From: Flavobacteriaceae bacterium
Lineage (GTDB): Bacteria; Bacteroidota; Bacteroidia; Flavobacteriales; Flavobacteriaceae
DNA: 34,467 nt
Direction of reading: 5' to 3'
NCBI GenBank assembly: GCA_030625995.1
Contig: DAOUPU010000002.1
Span: forward strand, 1 to 34,467
Under the pieces are notes generated by a model. That model was not told where the DNA came from. It made no database searches and saw nothing but the letters and a program-made list of their open reading frames with translations. Positions 8,972 through 16,536 of this stretch are shown here, one piece after another; positions within the stretch are counted from its first letter, which is position 1, and each line of letters starts with the position of its first letter. A program made the translations under genes and the position numbers.

Positions 8972-10117
8972 ATGGAGACTATAAAAAACCAAACGATTAA
9001 GCTCAATTCCATAGAAGATGCCGTAGAAGACGTCAAAAAGGGCAAATTAGTAATTGTTGTAGACGACAAAGACAGGGAGAATGAGGGAGATTTTATTGCA
9101 GCTGCTGAATTAGTTACGCCAGAAATGATAAATTTTATGGCAACATATGGCCGAGGATTGATCTGTGCCCCTCTTACAGAAAAAAGATGTGATGACCTGG
9201 ATTTGAATTTAATGGTTGGTAAGAACACTGTATTACATAATACGCAATTTACGGTATCTGTTGATTTGATTGGCAATGGCTGTACAACTGGTATCTCAAC
9301 TCAAGATCGATCAAAGACAGTAAAAGCTTTAACCTTGGACAAAACCAAACCGGAAGATCTGGGTAGGCCAGGTCATATCTTTCCTTTAAGGGCAAAAGAA
9401 GGAGGTGTGCTGAGGAGAACGGGCCATACAGAGGCGGCTATAGATTTGGCGAGATTGGCGGGATTAAAACCAGCAGGATTATTAGTGGAAATATTGAACG
9501 AAGATGGTACTATGGCTAGGATACCAGAATTGATAAAATTATCTAAAAAATTAAACCTAAAGATTATTTCAATTGAAGATTTGGTTGCTTTTCGTATGCG
9601 TCATGATTCATTGATTCATAAAATTGAGGATTTTTCTTTGGAAACTCGTTTTGGTAAATTTTGTTTGAGAGCCTATAAGCAAACAACGAATCGTCAGGTA
9701 CATTTAGCTTTATCGAAAGGAGATTGGAGAAGAGGAGAGGAAGTACTGGTTAGAGTGAATTCAACCTTGATAAATAATGATATTATAGGTACTTTAACGA
9801 ATAATCCAGATGATAAACTTGGAAAAATGTTTGATGTAATAAACAAAGAAGGCAAGGGAGTTATCGTTTTTATCAACCAGGAATATCAATCATTCGATCT
9901 GATTAATCGATTGACAGAATTAAAGAATATTCAAGGAGGTGGTAAGAAGTTAAGTGCCTTAACTAAAATGGATAATAAGGATTTTGGTATAGGAGCTCAG
10001 ATATTGCACGATTTGAATATTCATAAAATTAAATTAATGTCTAATGCCCAATCGAATACCAAAAGGGTAGGAATGATTGGATACGGACTGGAAATAGTCG
10101 ATTATGTAACGTTTTAG
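8972..10117 (+). CDS. ribB: 3,4-dihydroxy-2-butanone-4-phosphate synthase with C-terminal RibA-like (degenerate GTP cyclohydrolase II) domain
   Basis: DDKDRENEGDF and GGVLRRTGHTEAAIDLARLAGL motifs; C-terminal half RibA-like but lacking Zn cysteines; start at 8972 instead of track start 8900, which overlaps lptF/G. Confidence 0.93.
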   Translation: METIKNQTIKLNSIEDAVEDVKKGKLVIVVDDKDRENEGDFIAAAELVTPEMINFMATYGRGLICAPLTEKRCDDLDLNLMVGKNTVLHNTQFTVSVDLIGNGCTTGISTQDRSKTVKALTLDKTKPEDLGRPGHIFPLRAKEGGVLRRTGHTEAAIDLARLAGLKPAGLLVEILNEDGTMARIPELIKLSKKLNLKIISIEDLVAFRMRHDSLIHKIEDFSLETRFGKFCLRAYKQTTNRQVHLALSKGDWRRGEEVLVRVNSTLINNDIIGTLTNNPDDKLGKMFDVINKEGKGVIVFINQEYQSFDLINRLTELKNIQGGGKKLSALTKMDNKDFGIGAQILHDLNIHKIKLMSNAQSNTKRVGMIGYGLEIVDYVTF

Positions 10118-10186
10118 ATTTTAATCAATACCTTTTGAAGCTCGTTTTATAATTTAGATATTTCTTTTTTTTGTACATTCGTTCAT

Positions 10187-11209
10187 GTGAGTATTTTTCG
10201 TAAAATATTATTTCCATTCTCTTTAATTTACAGTGCAATTATAAGTATTCGAAATGTAGCTTATGATAAAGGAATATTACCATCAAGATCATTTGATTTT
10301 CCAATAATTGTTGTTGGAAATTTAAATGTAGGAGGAACAGGTAAATCGCCTCATATTGAGTATCTCATACGGCTTTTGAATAAAAAATATAAAATTGCCG
10401 TTCTCAGCAGGGGTTATAAGAGAAAGTCAAAGGGGTTCCAATTGGCCGATGAAAACTCTACCGCCTCCCAATTGGGAGATGAACCTTTGCAGTTTTATAG
10501 GAAGTTTAAAGATATTTTTGTTGCTGTAGATACAAACAGAGTTAATGGAATAATCTCTCTTCGAAGATTAAATGACCCCCCTGAAATAATTTTATTGGAT
10601 GATGCCTTTCAGCACAGAAGTGTAAAAGCCGGGTTGTTCATTCTACTTACATCTTTTGATGATCTCTATGTGGATGATTTAGTTTTGCCAAGTGGAAACC
10701 TAAGGGAAAATAGAAAGGGGGCTCGTAGAGCGGATATAATTATTGTAACGAAATGCCCGTCGAATATTTCAAAAGAAGATCGACTTAAAATATCTAAGAA
10801 ATTAAAACTCAAAAAACACCAATTGATATTTTTTAGTACCATTGTATATAGTGAATCTTTGATTGGAGTAAATGGAGAACTAAGCGTTTCGAGATTGAAT
10901 GAATTTAAGGTTTTGTTAGTAACGGGAATAGCAAATAGTAAACCGTTGGAACAATATTTGGAGAGTTTGAACATTGATTTCCATCATTTGAAATATCGAG
11001 ACCATTACAGTTTTAGTAAATTAGATAAGGAAAAAATAAATCGTAAGTTTGAAGGCATGAAGGGGAATAAAAAAATAATTCTCACAACAGAAAAAGATTA
11101 CGTTCGGGCTTTTTCCAACGGAAATGAGCATTTCTATTATTTAACAATTTTGTCAAAAATTCTTGAAGAAGAAGCTTTTAATGAAGAAATTTTAAATTAT
11201 GTACGATAA
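10187..11209 (+). CDS. lpxK: Tetraacyldisaccharide 4'-kinase (GTG start)
   Basis: VGNLNVGGTGKSPHIEYLIRLL and LSRGYKRKSKGF, DDAFQHR motifs. Confidence 0.95.
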   Translation: MSIFRKILFPFSLIYSAIISIRNVAYDKGILPSRSFDFPIIVVGNLNVGGTGKSPHIEYLIRLLNKKYKIAVLSRGYKRKSKGFQLADENSTASQLGDEPLQFYRKFKDIFVAVDTNRVNGIISLRRLNDPPEIILLDDAFQHRSVKAGLFILLTSFDDLYVDDLVLPSGNLRENRKGARRADIIIVTKCPSNISKEDRLKISKKLKLKKHQLIFFSTIVYSESLIGVNGELSVSRLNEFKVLLVTGIANSKPLEQYLESLNIDFHHLKYRDHYSFSKLDKEKINRKFEGMKGNKKIILTTEKDYVRAFSNGNEHFYYLTILSKILEEEAFNEEILNYVR

Positions 11210-12008
11210 AATACAAGAGACTGTAACTTTTCTTAAGAAAATGGGATTGGCAACGCCTGATTATGGTATTGTATTGGGAACCGGACTAGGTAGCTTGGTT
11301 AATATAATCGATATTATCCGAAAGATACCCTATGCTGAAATACCAAACTTCCCAATTTCTACTGTAAAAGGTCATTCGGGTACGCTTATATATGGAAATA
11401 TCGGCGGTAAAAAGGTTGTTGCCATGCAAGGCAGATTTCATATTTATGAAGGATGGGACATGAAACAAGTAACGTTTCCAATACGTGTAATGCAATTTTT
11501 AGGGGTGCAGAAGCTAATTGTATCTAATGCCTCCGGCGGAGTAAATCCCGATTTTAAAGTAGGTGATATTATGGTCATAACAGATCATATCAATATGATG
11601 CCAAGCCATCCCCTGCAAGGTAAGAATGATGATAGACTTGGACCTCGTTTTGTGGACATGCACGAACCATATAGTCTTGAAATGATCGCTAAGTTTGAGA
11701 AGATAGCAAAGGAATTTAACATTGAAATTCAGAAGGGGGTATATTTGGCCTTACAAGGACCAACTTTCGAAACACCCGCAGAATATAAAATGGTTGAATT
11801 AATGGGAGCAGATGCGGTAGGAATGAGCACAGTGCCCGAAGTAATTGTAGCGAAGCATATGGGAATGTCTTGCTTTGGATTGTCTGTAATTACAGATTTG
11901 GGAATTGAAGGTCATGTGGAAGCAGTTAGCCACGAAGCTGTCCAACTTGCTGCGAAATCATCCGAAAAAGTGATAAGTAAATTAGTTCAAGAATTTATTT
12001 TGAGATAG
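11199..12008 (+). CDS. punA: Purine-nucleoside phosphorylase
   Basis: VLGTGLGSL, GHSGTLIYG, SNASGGVNPDF, GPTFETPAEYKM motifs. Confidence 0.95.
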   Translation: MYDKIQETVTFLKKMGLATPDYGIVLGTGLGSLVNIIDIIRKIPYAEIPNFPISTVKGHSGTLIYGNIGGKKVVAMQGRFHIYEGWDMKQVTFPIRVMQFLGVQKLIVSNASGGVNPDFKVGDIMVITDHINMMPSHPLQGKNDDRLGPRFVDMHEPYSLEMIAKFEKIAKEFNIEIQKGVYLALQGPTFETPAEYKMVELMGADAVGMSTVPEVIVAKHMGMSCFGLSVITDLGIEGHVEAVSHEAVQLAAKSSEKVISKLVQEFILR

Positions 12009-12014
12009 TTATAT

Positions 12015-12045
12015 AAAAAAAGCACCCCTAAAGAATAGGGGTGCT
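12015..12045 (-). terminator. Intrinsic terminator of sRNA copy A
   Basis: 10-bp perfect stem (12021-12030 / 12036-12045), 5-nt loop, T-tract on minus strand. Confidence 0.85.
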
Positions 12046-12102
12046 AGCTTACTAACTCAAAATTAATCATAATTGAAGTAAAACTATTGGGAATTATACT
12101 TC
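12015..12102 (-). ncRNA. Predicted small RNA copy A (~88 nt), minus strand
   Basis: Sigma-54-like promoter 12130-12114; conserved body starting at GAAGTATAATTCCC; ends in perfect 10-bp hairpin AGCACCCCTA/TAGGGGTGCT plus T7 on the minus strand. Confidence 0.72.
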
Positions 12103-12113
12103 GTTTAGAATAT

Positions 12114-12130
12114 TACAAAACTCGTGCCAA
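12114..12130 (-). promoter_or_regulatory. Sigma-54-like -24/-12 promoter copy A: TTGGCACGAGTTTTGTA
   Basis: TGGCACG-N4-TTGT with canonical spacing; -12 GC replaced by GT. Confidence 0.65.
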
Positions 12131-12146
12131 AGAAAACAACCTATCG

Positions 12147-12161
12147 TTAATAAATTGTTAA
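12147..12161 (-). promoter_or_regulatory. Candidate upstream activator site copy A, TTAACAATTTATTAA (near-palindrome)
   Basis: Identical 15-mer at identical 16-nt distance from promoter in both copies, intervening sequence diverged. Confidence 0.4.
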
Positions 12162-12182
12162 ATATGTTATAATTATCTTAAT

Positions 12183-12211
12183 AAAAAAGCACCTCCAAAA
12201 ATAGAGGTGCT
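12183..12211 (-). terminator. Intrinsic terminator of sRNA copy B
   Basis: 8 Watson-Crick bp (12188-12195 / 12204-12211), extended by G-U and A-U pairs on the minus-strand RNA; T6 tract. Confidence 0.85.
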
Positions 12212-12268
12212 AGCTTACTAACTCAAAATTAATCATAATTGAAGTAAAAGTATTGGGAATTAAACTTC
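12183..12268 (-). ncRNA. Predicted small RNA copy B (~86 nt), minus strand
   Basis: Sigma-54-like promoter 12296-12280; conserved body starting at GAAGTTTAATTCCC; ends in hairpin AGCACCTCTA/TGGAGGTGCT plus T6 on the minus strand. Confidence 0.72.
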
Positions 12269-12279
12269 AATAACATTAT

Positions 12280-12296
12280 AACAAAATTCGTGCCAA
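12280..12296 (-). promoter_or_regulatory. Sigma-54-like -24/-12 promoter copy B: TTGGCACGAATTTTGTT
   Basis: TGGCACG-N4-TTGT with canonical spacing. Confidence 0.65.
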
Positions 12297-12312
12297 ATAA
12301 GTTCAGTTATTA

Positions 12313-12327
12313 TTAATAAATTGTTAA
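12313..12327 (-). promoter_or_regulatory. Candidate upstream activator site copy B, TTAACAATTTATTAA (near-palindrome)
   Basis: See copy A. Confidence 0.4.
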
Positions 12328-12336
12328 TTATCTTAA

Positions 12337-13206
12337 TTATACTAAGTGGTTATGTGCGCGATAAGAAGATCTTACCAAAGCTCCACTTTCTACATGTTTA
12401 AAACCTAAATCCAACCCAATCTTTTTGTATAGTGCAAATTGATCAGGTGTAATAAACTCATAAACAGGTAAATGTTTTTTACTTGGTTGTAAATATTGTC
12501 CCAGGGTTATAACATCTACTTTTGCCTTTCTCAGGTCGTGCAAAGTTTCAATTACTTCTTCTTCTTTTTCTCCCAGGCCAAGCATAATACCTGATTTTGT
12601 TCTTTTTTGACCACTATCCTTTATATAGGTCAAGACATCCAAGCTTCTATCGTATTTAGCTTGTATCCTTACCTCACGTGTAAGTCTTCTTACGGTCTCT
12701 AAATTATGCGATATGATCTCAGGAGCTACTTCAATCAGCCTGTCAATATTATTACGATCTCCTCGAAAGTCGGGTATTAAGGTTTCTAAGGTAGTATTTG
12801 GATTAGTTCTACGAATAGCCTCTACGGTTTCTGCCCAAATAATCGACCCTCCATCTTTAAGATCATCTCTGTCAACAGAAGTGATAACAGCATGTTTAAT
12901 TTTCATCAAATAAATAGAACGCGCTACTTTTTCGGGTTCATCCCATTCAACAGTTTCAGGTTTTCCGGTTTTAACCCCGCAAAAACCACAAGAACGTGTA
13001 CATATATTACCCAATATCATAAATGTAGCGGTACCTTCTCCCCAACACTCACCCATATTTGGACAACTACCGCTTGTGCAGATAGTATTGAGTTTGTATT
13101 TATCAACAATACCTCTTAATTCCGTATATTTTTTTCCCACAGGCAGTTTTACCCTAAGCCATTCAGGTTTTTTGACACGAGTTGTTAAAGTGGACTCTTC
13201 CGACAT
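12337..13206 (-). CDS. lipA: Lipoyl synthase (start chosen at [11 protein letters not shown]; track start 13254)
   Basis: [13 protein letters not shown] and [10 protein letters not shown] cysteine motifs. Confidence 0.97.
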   Translation of the reverse strand: MSEESTLTTRVKKPEWLRVKLPVGKKYTELRGIVDKYKLNTICTSGSCPNMGECWGEGTATFMILGNICTRSCGFCGVKTGKPETVEWDEPEKVARSIYLMKIKHAVITSVDRDDLKDGGSIIWAETVEAIRRTNPNTTLETLIPDFRGDRNNIDRLIEVAPEIISHNLETVRRLTREVRIQAKYDRSLDVLTYIKDSGQKRTKSGIMLGLGEKEEEVIETLHDLRKAKVDVITLGQYLQPSKKHLPVYEFITPDQFALYKKIGLDLGFKHVESGALVRSSYRAHNHLV

Positions 13207-13290
13207 ATTTCTGATATTTAAGCCTGCAAATTTACGAATAAAAGAATAAATCATTTCTTCTAGATTAAGAGAAAATTATAACACTGAGTC

Positions 13291-14526
13291 TTATAAATTT
13301 AACAAATACCAAACATTAAAACCTATTAAGAATATTATCCCCAAATAGCTTAAAATTTTCATTCCTAAGGAAGGTCGCCATTCTTTTGGGGTGTGTTTTC
13401 CAGAAATCAATAAGAAGTTGATGATTGCATAGAATGGAGCTGTAAGGAATGACAAGATAGTAGCCAACTTAATTAATGCTCCCATTTCTGATATGAAGTA
13501 TTTCAAAATTAACATCGTCCCGATAAACAAGATTGAAATCCAGATCCAATACAATTTACTGTTTCTTTTGTTCGAAAGAAGTTCCGTGGTTTTTGACATT
13601 GCTCGAGGTGAAGCGTCCAATGTTGTCAGTGTTGTGCTGAACATTGTTGTAAACGCAGCTATTCCAATGACGAGGTGCATGGATTCTCCCATATTTTCCG
13701 TATATAACCCAATAAGTTGATGGGCAAATTGTCCGGCATTTGCACTAAATTTTTCTTCAGAACCATACATCACCAATGCGCCTAATGCTATAAAACAAAA
13801 ACCTAAAAATATGGTACCTAGATATCCTATGTTAAAATCGAAAATACTTTTTTTAGTATTAAATTCAAGATTGTCATTCCTCTTTTCGATAGCCCATAGT
13901 GAATGCCAAATGGAAATATCCAATGGAGCAGGCATCCATCCTAAAAATGCTATTAAAAAACTAATTTCAATTGATCCTTGTGGCAAAATTTGCGCAAAAT
14001 TAAACGTTTTATCCGTATTGAAAACGGCAACTAAAACTGCTGTAATCGTTGATACTGACAGGATAATAATAATAATTTTCATTAAATTGTCAAGTAAATT
14101 ATATCGCCCAACAATTAGAATTAGCAATCCGATAATGGAAATAATGAAACTCCAGGTTATAGGATTGTTGGTCAACCCAAATAAATTGATCGCCAATCCA
14201 GCTGTGACAATGGTAACTGCTGCTTGTATGGTGAACATCACTACAAAACTTAAAATAAAATAAAATATTAAAACTCCCTTACCAAGCTTTCTATATCCAT
14301 CTAAAAGGCTTTCTCCTGTTGCAGTTGCATATCTTGGACCATATTGAAAAAAAGGATATTTAAATAAGTGAACTAAGAATAAAGCCCATAATAATCCAAA
14401 TCCAAAATCTGCACCGGCCCGTGTAGACATGACTAAATGAGACACGCCAATGGAGGCTCCGGCAAATAACAATCCTGGGCCTAAAAGTTGAAAAGTATTT
14501 GATTTGGTATTTCTATTTAGAGGCAT
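13291..14526 (-). CDS. Nramp family divalent metal transporter
   Basis: LGPGLLFAGASIGVSHLVMSTRAGADFG N-terminal Nramp motif; ~11 TM helices. Confidence 0.9.
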   Translation of the reverse strand: MPLNRNTKSNTFQLLGPGLLFAGASIGVSHLVMSTRAGADFGFGLLWALFLVHLFKYPFFQYGPRYATATGESLLDGYRKLGKGVLIFYFILSFVVMFTIQAAVTIVTAGLAINLFGLTNNPITWSFIISIIGLLILIVGRYNLLDNLMKIIIIILSVSTITAVLVAVFNTDKTFNFAQILPQGSIEISFLIAFLGWMPAPLDISIWHSLWAIEKRNDNLEFNTKKSIFDFNIGYLGTIFLGFCFIALGALVMYGSEEKFSANAGQFAHQLIGLYTENMGESMHLVIGIAAFTTMFSTTLTTLDASPRAMSKTTELLSNKRNSKLYWIWISILFIGTMLILKYFISEMGALIKLATILSFLTAPFYAIINFLLISGKHTPKEWRPSLGMKILSYLGIIFLIGFNVWYLLNL

Positions 14527-14555
14527 TTAAAAATTTAAAAAAAGAATAGATTAAA

Positions 14556-15110
14556 TTATGTATTGGTTATAATTTCAGCTAGTAATTTTTTGGCTCTTAA
14601 CAACTTAACTTTTACGTTGTTCATAGGCTCATCTAATTTTTCGCTAATTTCCTTATAACTCAATTCAAGAAAATATCTCATATTAATTACATCCTGATAA
14701 TGTGGTTTTAACTGCTTGATGTATCCTTTTAGTTGAGCCAAATTTTGTTCTTGTATGAGCTGGTCAGCAGGGGAAGGGTCATCATCAATAATTTTATGAA
14801 CTTCTTTGTGACTCTTGTTCAAGGAAATAGTTTCTGTCTTTTTCTTTCTTAAATAATCTATATAAATATTATTTGAAATTGTAAGGAGCCACGTCTTAAA
14901 TTGATAATTTTCATCATATGTTGCTATTTTATCAAAGGCTCTCGCAAAAGTTTTGATGGTAGTATCTTCTGCTTCATCTTCATCTTTACATTTGTTTAGT
15001 TGAAATCGATAAACATCCTTCCAAAAAGTGTTTAGTAAGGCATTAAAAGCTTTTTGATCACCTTCTTTGGCTTGATTTACCAATAAATTAATATTCGTGT
15101 TATCCTTCAT
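14556..15110 (-). CDS. RNA polymerase sigma factor, sigma-70/ECF family (start chosen at MKDNTNI)
   Basis: Sigma2 (DEAEDTTIKTFARAFDKIATYDENYQFKTWLLTISNNIYIDYLRKKK) and sigma4 (MRYFLELSYKEISEKLDEPMNNVKVKLLRAKKLL) regions. Confidence 0.93.
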   Translation of the reverse strand: MKDNTNINLLVNQAKEGDQKAFNALLNTFWKDVYRFQLNKCKDEDEAEDTTIKTFARAFDKIATYDENYQFKTWLLTISNNIYIDYLRKKKTETISLNKSHKEVHKIIDDDPSPADQLIQEQNLAQLKGYIKQLKPHYQDVINMRYFLELSYKEISEKLDEPMNNVKVKLLRAKKLLAEIITNT

Positions 15111-15117
15111 GAATACT

Positions 15118-16221
15118 TTACCAATGGTTTGGAGGAGCAATTTTATTTTTTAAAAAAATGTACAGTTGTATAAATATAATTGAAATTTCATAGATAGGCG
15201 CATATCTTATTAAATCTTTTTCGTCTAGCTTGTTGGCAGATCTTACAATGACCATATACCAAACTAGAAAACGGACAAATATAAGAAGGTTAACAAAGAT
15301 TAAATTATAATTTAAAAACAGCAAAATAATTGCTAAAAACCAAAACAAAAACTGTGAAACATAGAAAAGAGCAAGTAATAATTTATGAGTTTTATTATAA
15401 TGAGATGCTGTGGTAATATGTCTTCTTTTTTGATGGATCCAGGCTTTGAAACTAGTCTTTGGCTCAGAAATCGTAAAGCTATCTTTCGAAAAACAAATTT
15501 CTGTATTTTGTGAATTAGCTATTTCATTGATGAATAAATCATCATCGCCAGAAATGATCTCAATGTGACTATTGAATCCTTTTGCTTCAAGAAAATCATT
15601 TTTTTTATAAGCGATATTTCTTCCCACTCCCATATAAGGCATTCCGGTTATTGAATAAGAAAAATATTGGATTGCGGTGAACAAGGTCTCAAATCGTATA
15701 ATTTTATTTAAAAAGGAATTTTCAATTTTACGATAAGGGCCATATCCCAAAACAATTGACTTGTCAGATGAAAAACAAGAGGCCATTTCCCCTATCCAAT
15801 TCTTTGAGTTTGGCTTGCAATCTGCATCCGTTAACAAGAGATGATCAAATTTGGATGCCCTAATCCCAATATTCAATGCATTTTTTTTCCCCTTGGTATT
15901 TTCTTTATTAATGGTTATAATCTTAACAGATTTATTAACGGTAGAAATTTCTTTTTGAAAATTCTTCATAATTTCCAAGGACCTATCACTTGAATTGTCA
16001 TTAACTAAAACAATTTCAAATTCTGAATACTCTTGATTCGCGAGGTAAGGAAGATTTTTTTTTAAATTAGAGGCTTCATTTTTGGCACAAATAATGACAG
16101 ACACAGGAAAGAGGTCTCCATTTTTATTTCTAATTTTTGCAAAAGAAAATCTCCCGAAAAGAAGTAAGTAATAAGTAATTTGAATTGTGGTAATTATACA
16201 AAATAATATAAAAATCCACAT
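15118..16221 (-). CDS. Glycosyltransferase family 2, membrane associated
   Basis: VSVIICAKNEASNLKKNLPYL, ILVNDNSSD-like (EIVLVNDNSSDRS), DADC motif, C-terminal TM helices. Confidence 0.92.
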   Translation of the reverse strand: MWIFILFCIITTIQITYYLLLFGRFSFAKIRNKNGDLFPVSVIICAKNEASNLKKNLPYLANQEYSEFEIVLVNDNSSDRSLEIMKNFQKEISTVNKSVKIITINKENTKGKKNALNIGIRASKFDHLLLTDADCKPNSKNWIGEMASCFSSDKSIVLGYGPYRKIENSFLNKIIRFETLFTAIQYFSYSITGMPYMGVGRNIAYKKNDFLEAKGFNSHIEIISGDDDLFINEIANSQNTEICFSKDSFTISEPKTSFKAWIHQKRRHITTASHYNKTHKLLLALFYVSQFLFWFLAIILLFLNYNLIFVNLLIFVRFLVWYMVIVRSANKLDEKDLIRYAPIYEISIIFIQLYIFLKNKIAPPNHW

Positions 16222-16227
16222 TCTGAA

Positions 16228-16449
16228 TTAAGATACTTTAGTTGATGCAATCGTCGTGTCTAAATTGTCTAAATTTGTTTTACACCCATCTTCATTGCCA
16301 CAGCCGCAAACAATTCCTTTTTCTTTCATTTTAACGTTATTTCCGGCGCAAGTTCCATCAAATTCACCATCCTTCTTTGCCCATATTTTAATGGCAATAC
16401 CAGCGAAGGCCAATCCAATTAAAATAATTGATAATAAAACAACTTTCAT
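16228..16449 (-). CDS. Small membrane-anchored Cys-rich protein, unknown function
   Basis: 73-aa ORF with one N-terminal TM and CxCGNEDGC motif, tightly upstream of the GT2 gene. Confidence 0.65.
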   Translation of the reverse strand: MKVVLLSIILIGLAFAGIAIKIWAKKDGEFDGTCAGNNVKMKEKGIVCGCGNEDGCKTNLDNLDTTIASTKVS

Positions 16450-16536
16450 CTCTGATTCTATTCAAATATTGAGCTGCAAAGTTACTTATTTTGTCAAAAA
16501 GAAGCGCCATTTAAAAGTTAATATTTTTTAAATCTT

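Larger units (their letters stand above)
12021..12161 (-). repeat. Direct repeat copy A of a ~140-bp unit (terminator + transcript + promoter + upstream 15-mer); copy B at 12188-12327
   Basis: Near-identical ungapped 85-nt body plus conserved hairpin and upstream motif at identical spacing. Confidence 0.95.
12188..12327 (-). repeat. Direct repeat copy B of the ~140-bp unit
   Basis: See copy A. Confidence 0.95.

Noticed and set aside
8914-9276. 120-aa ORF antisense to ribB
   Set aside because: Fully overlaps conserved DHBP synthase coding sequence.
13811-14263. 150-aa ORF antisense to the Nramp transporter gene
   Set aside because: Shadow ORF opposite a well-supported CDS; no recognisable domain.
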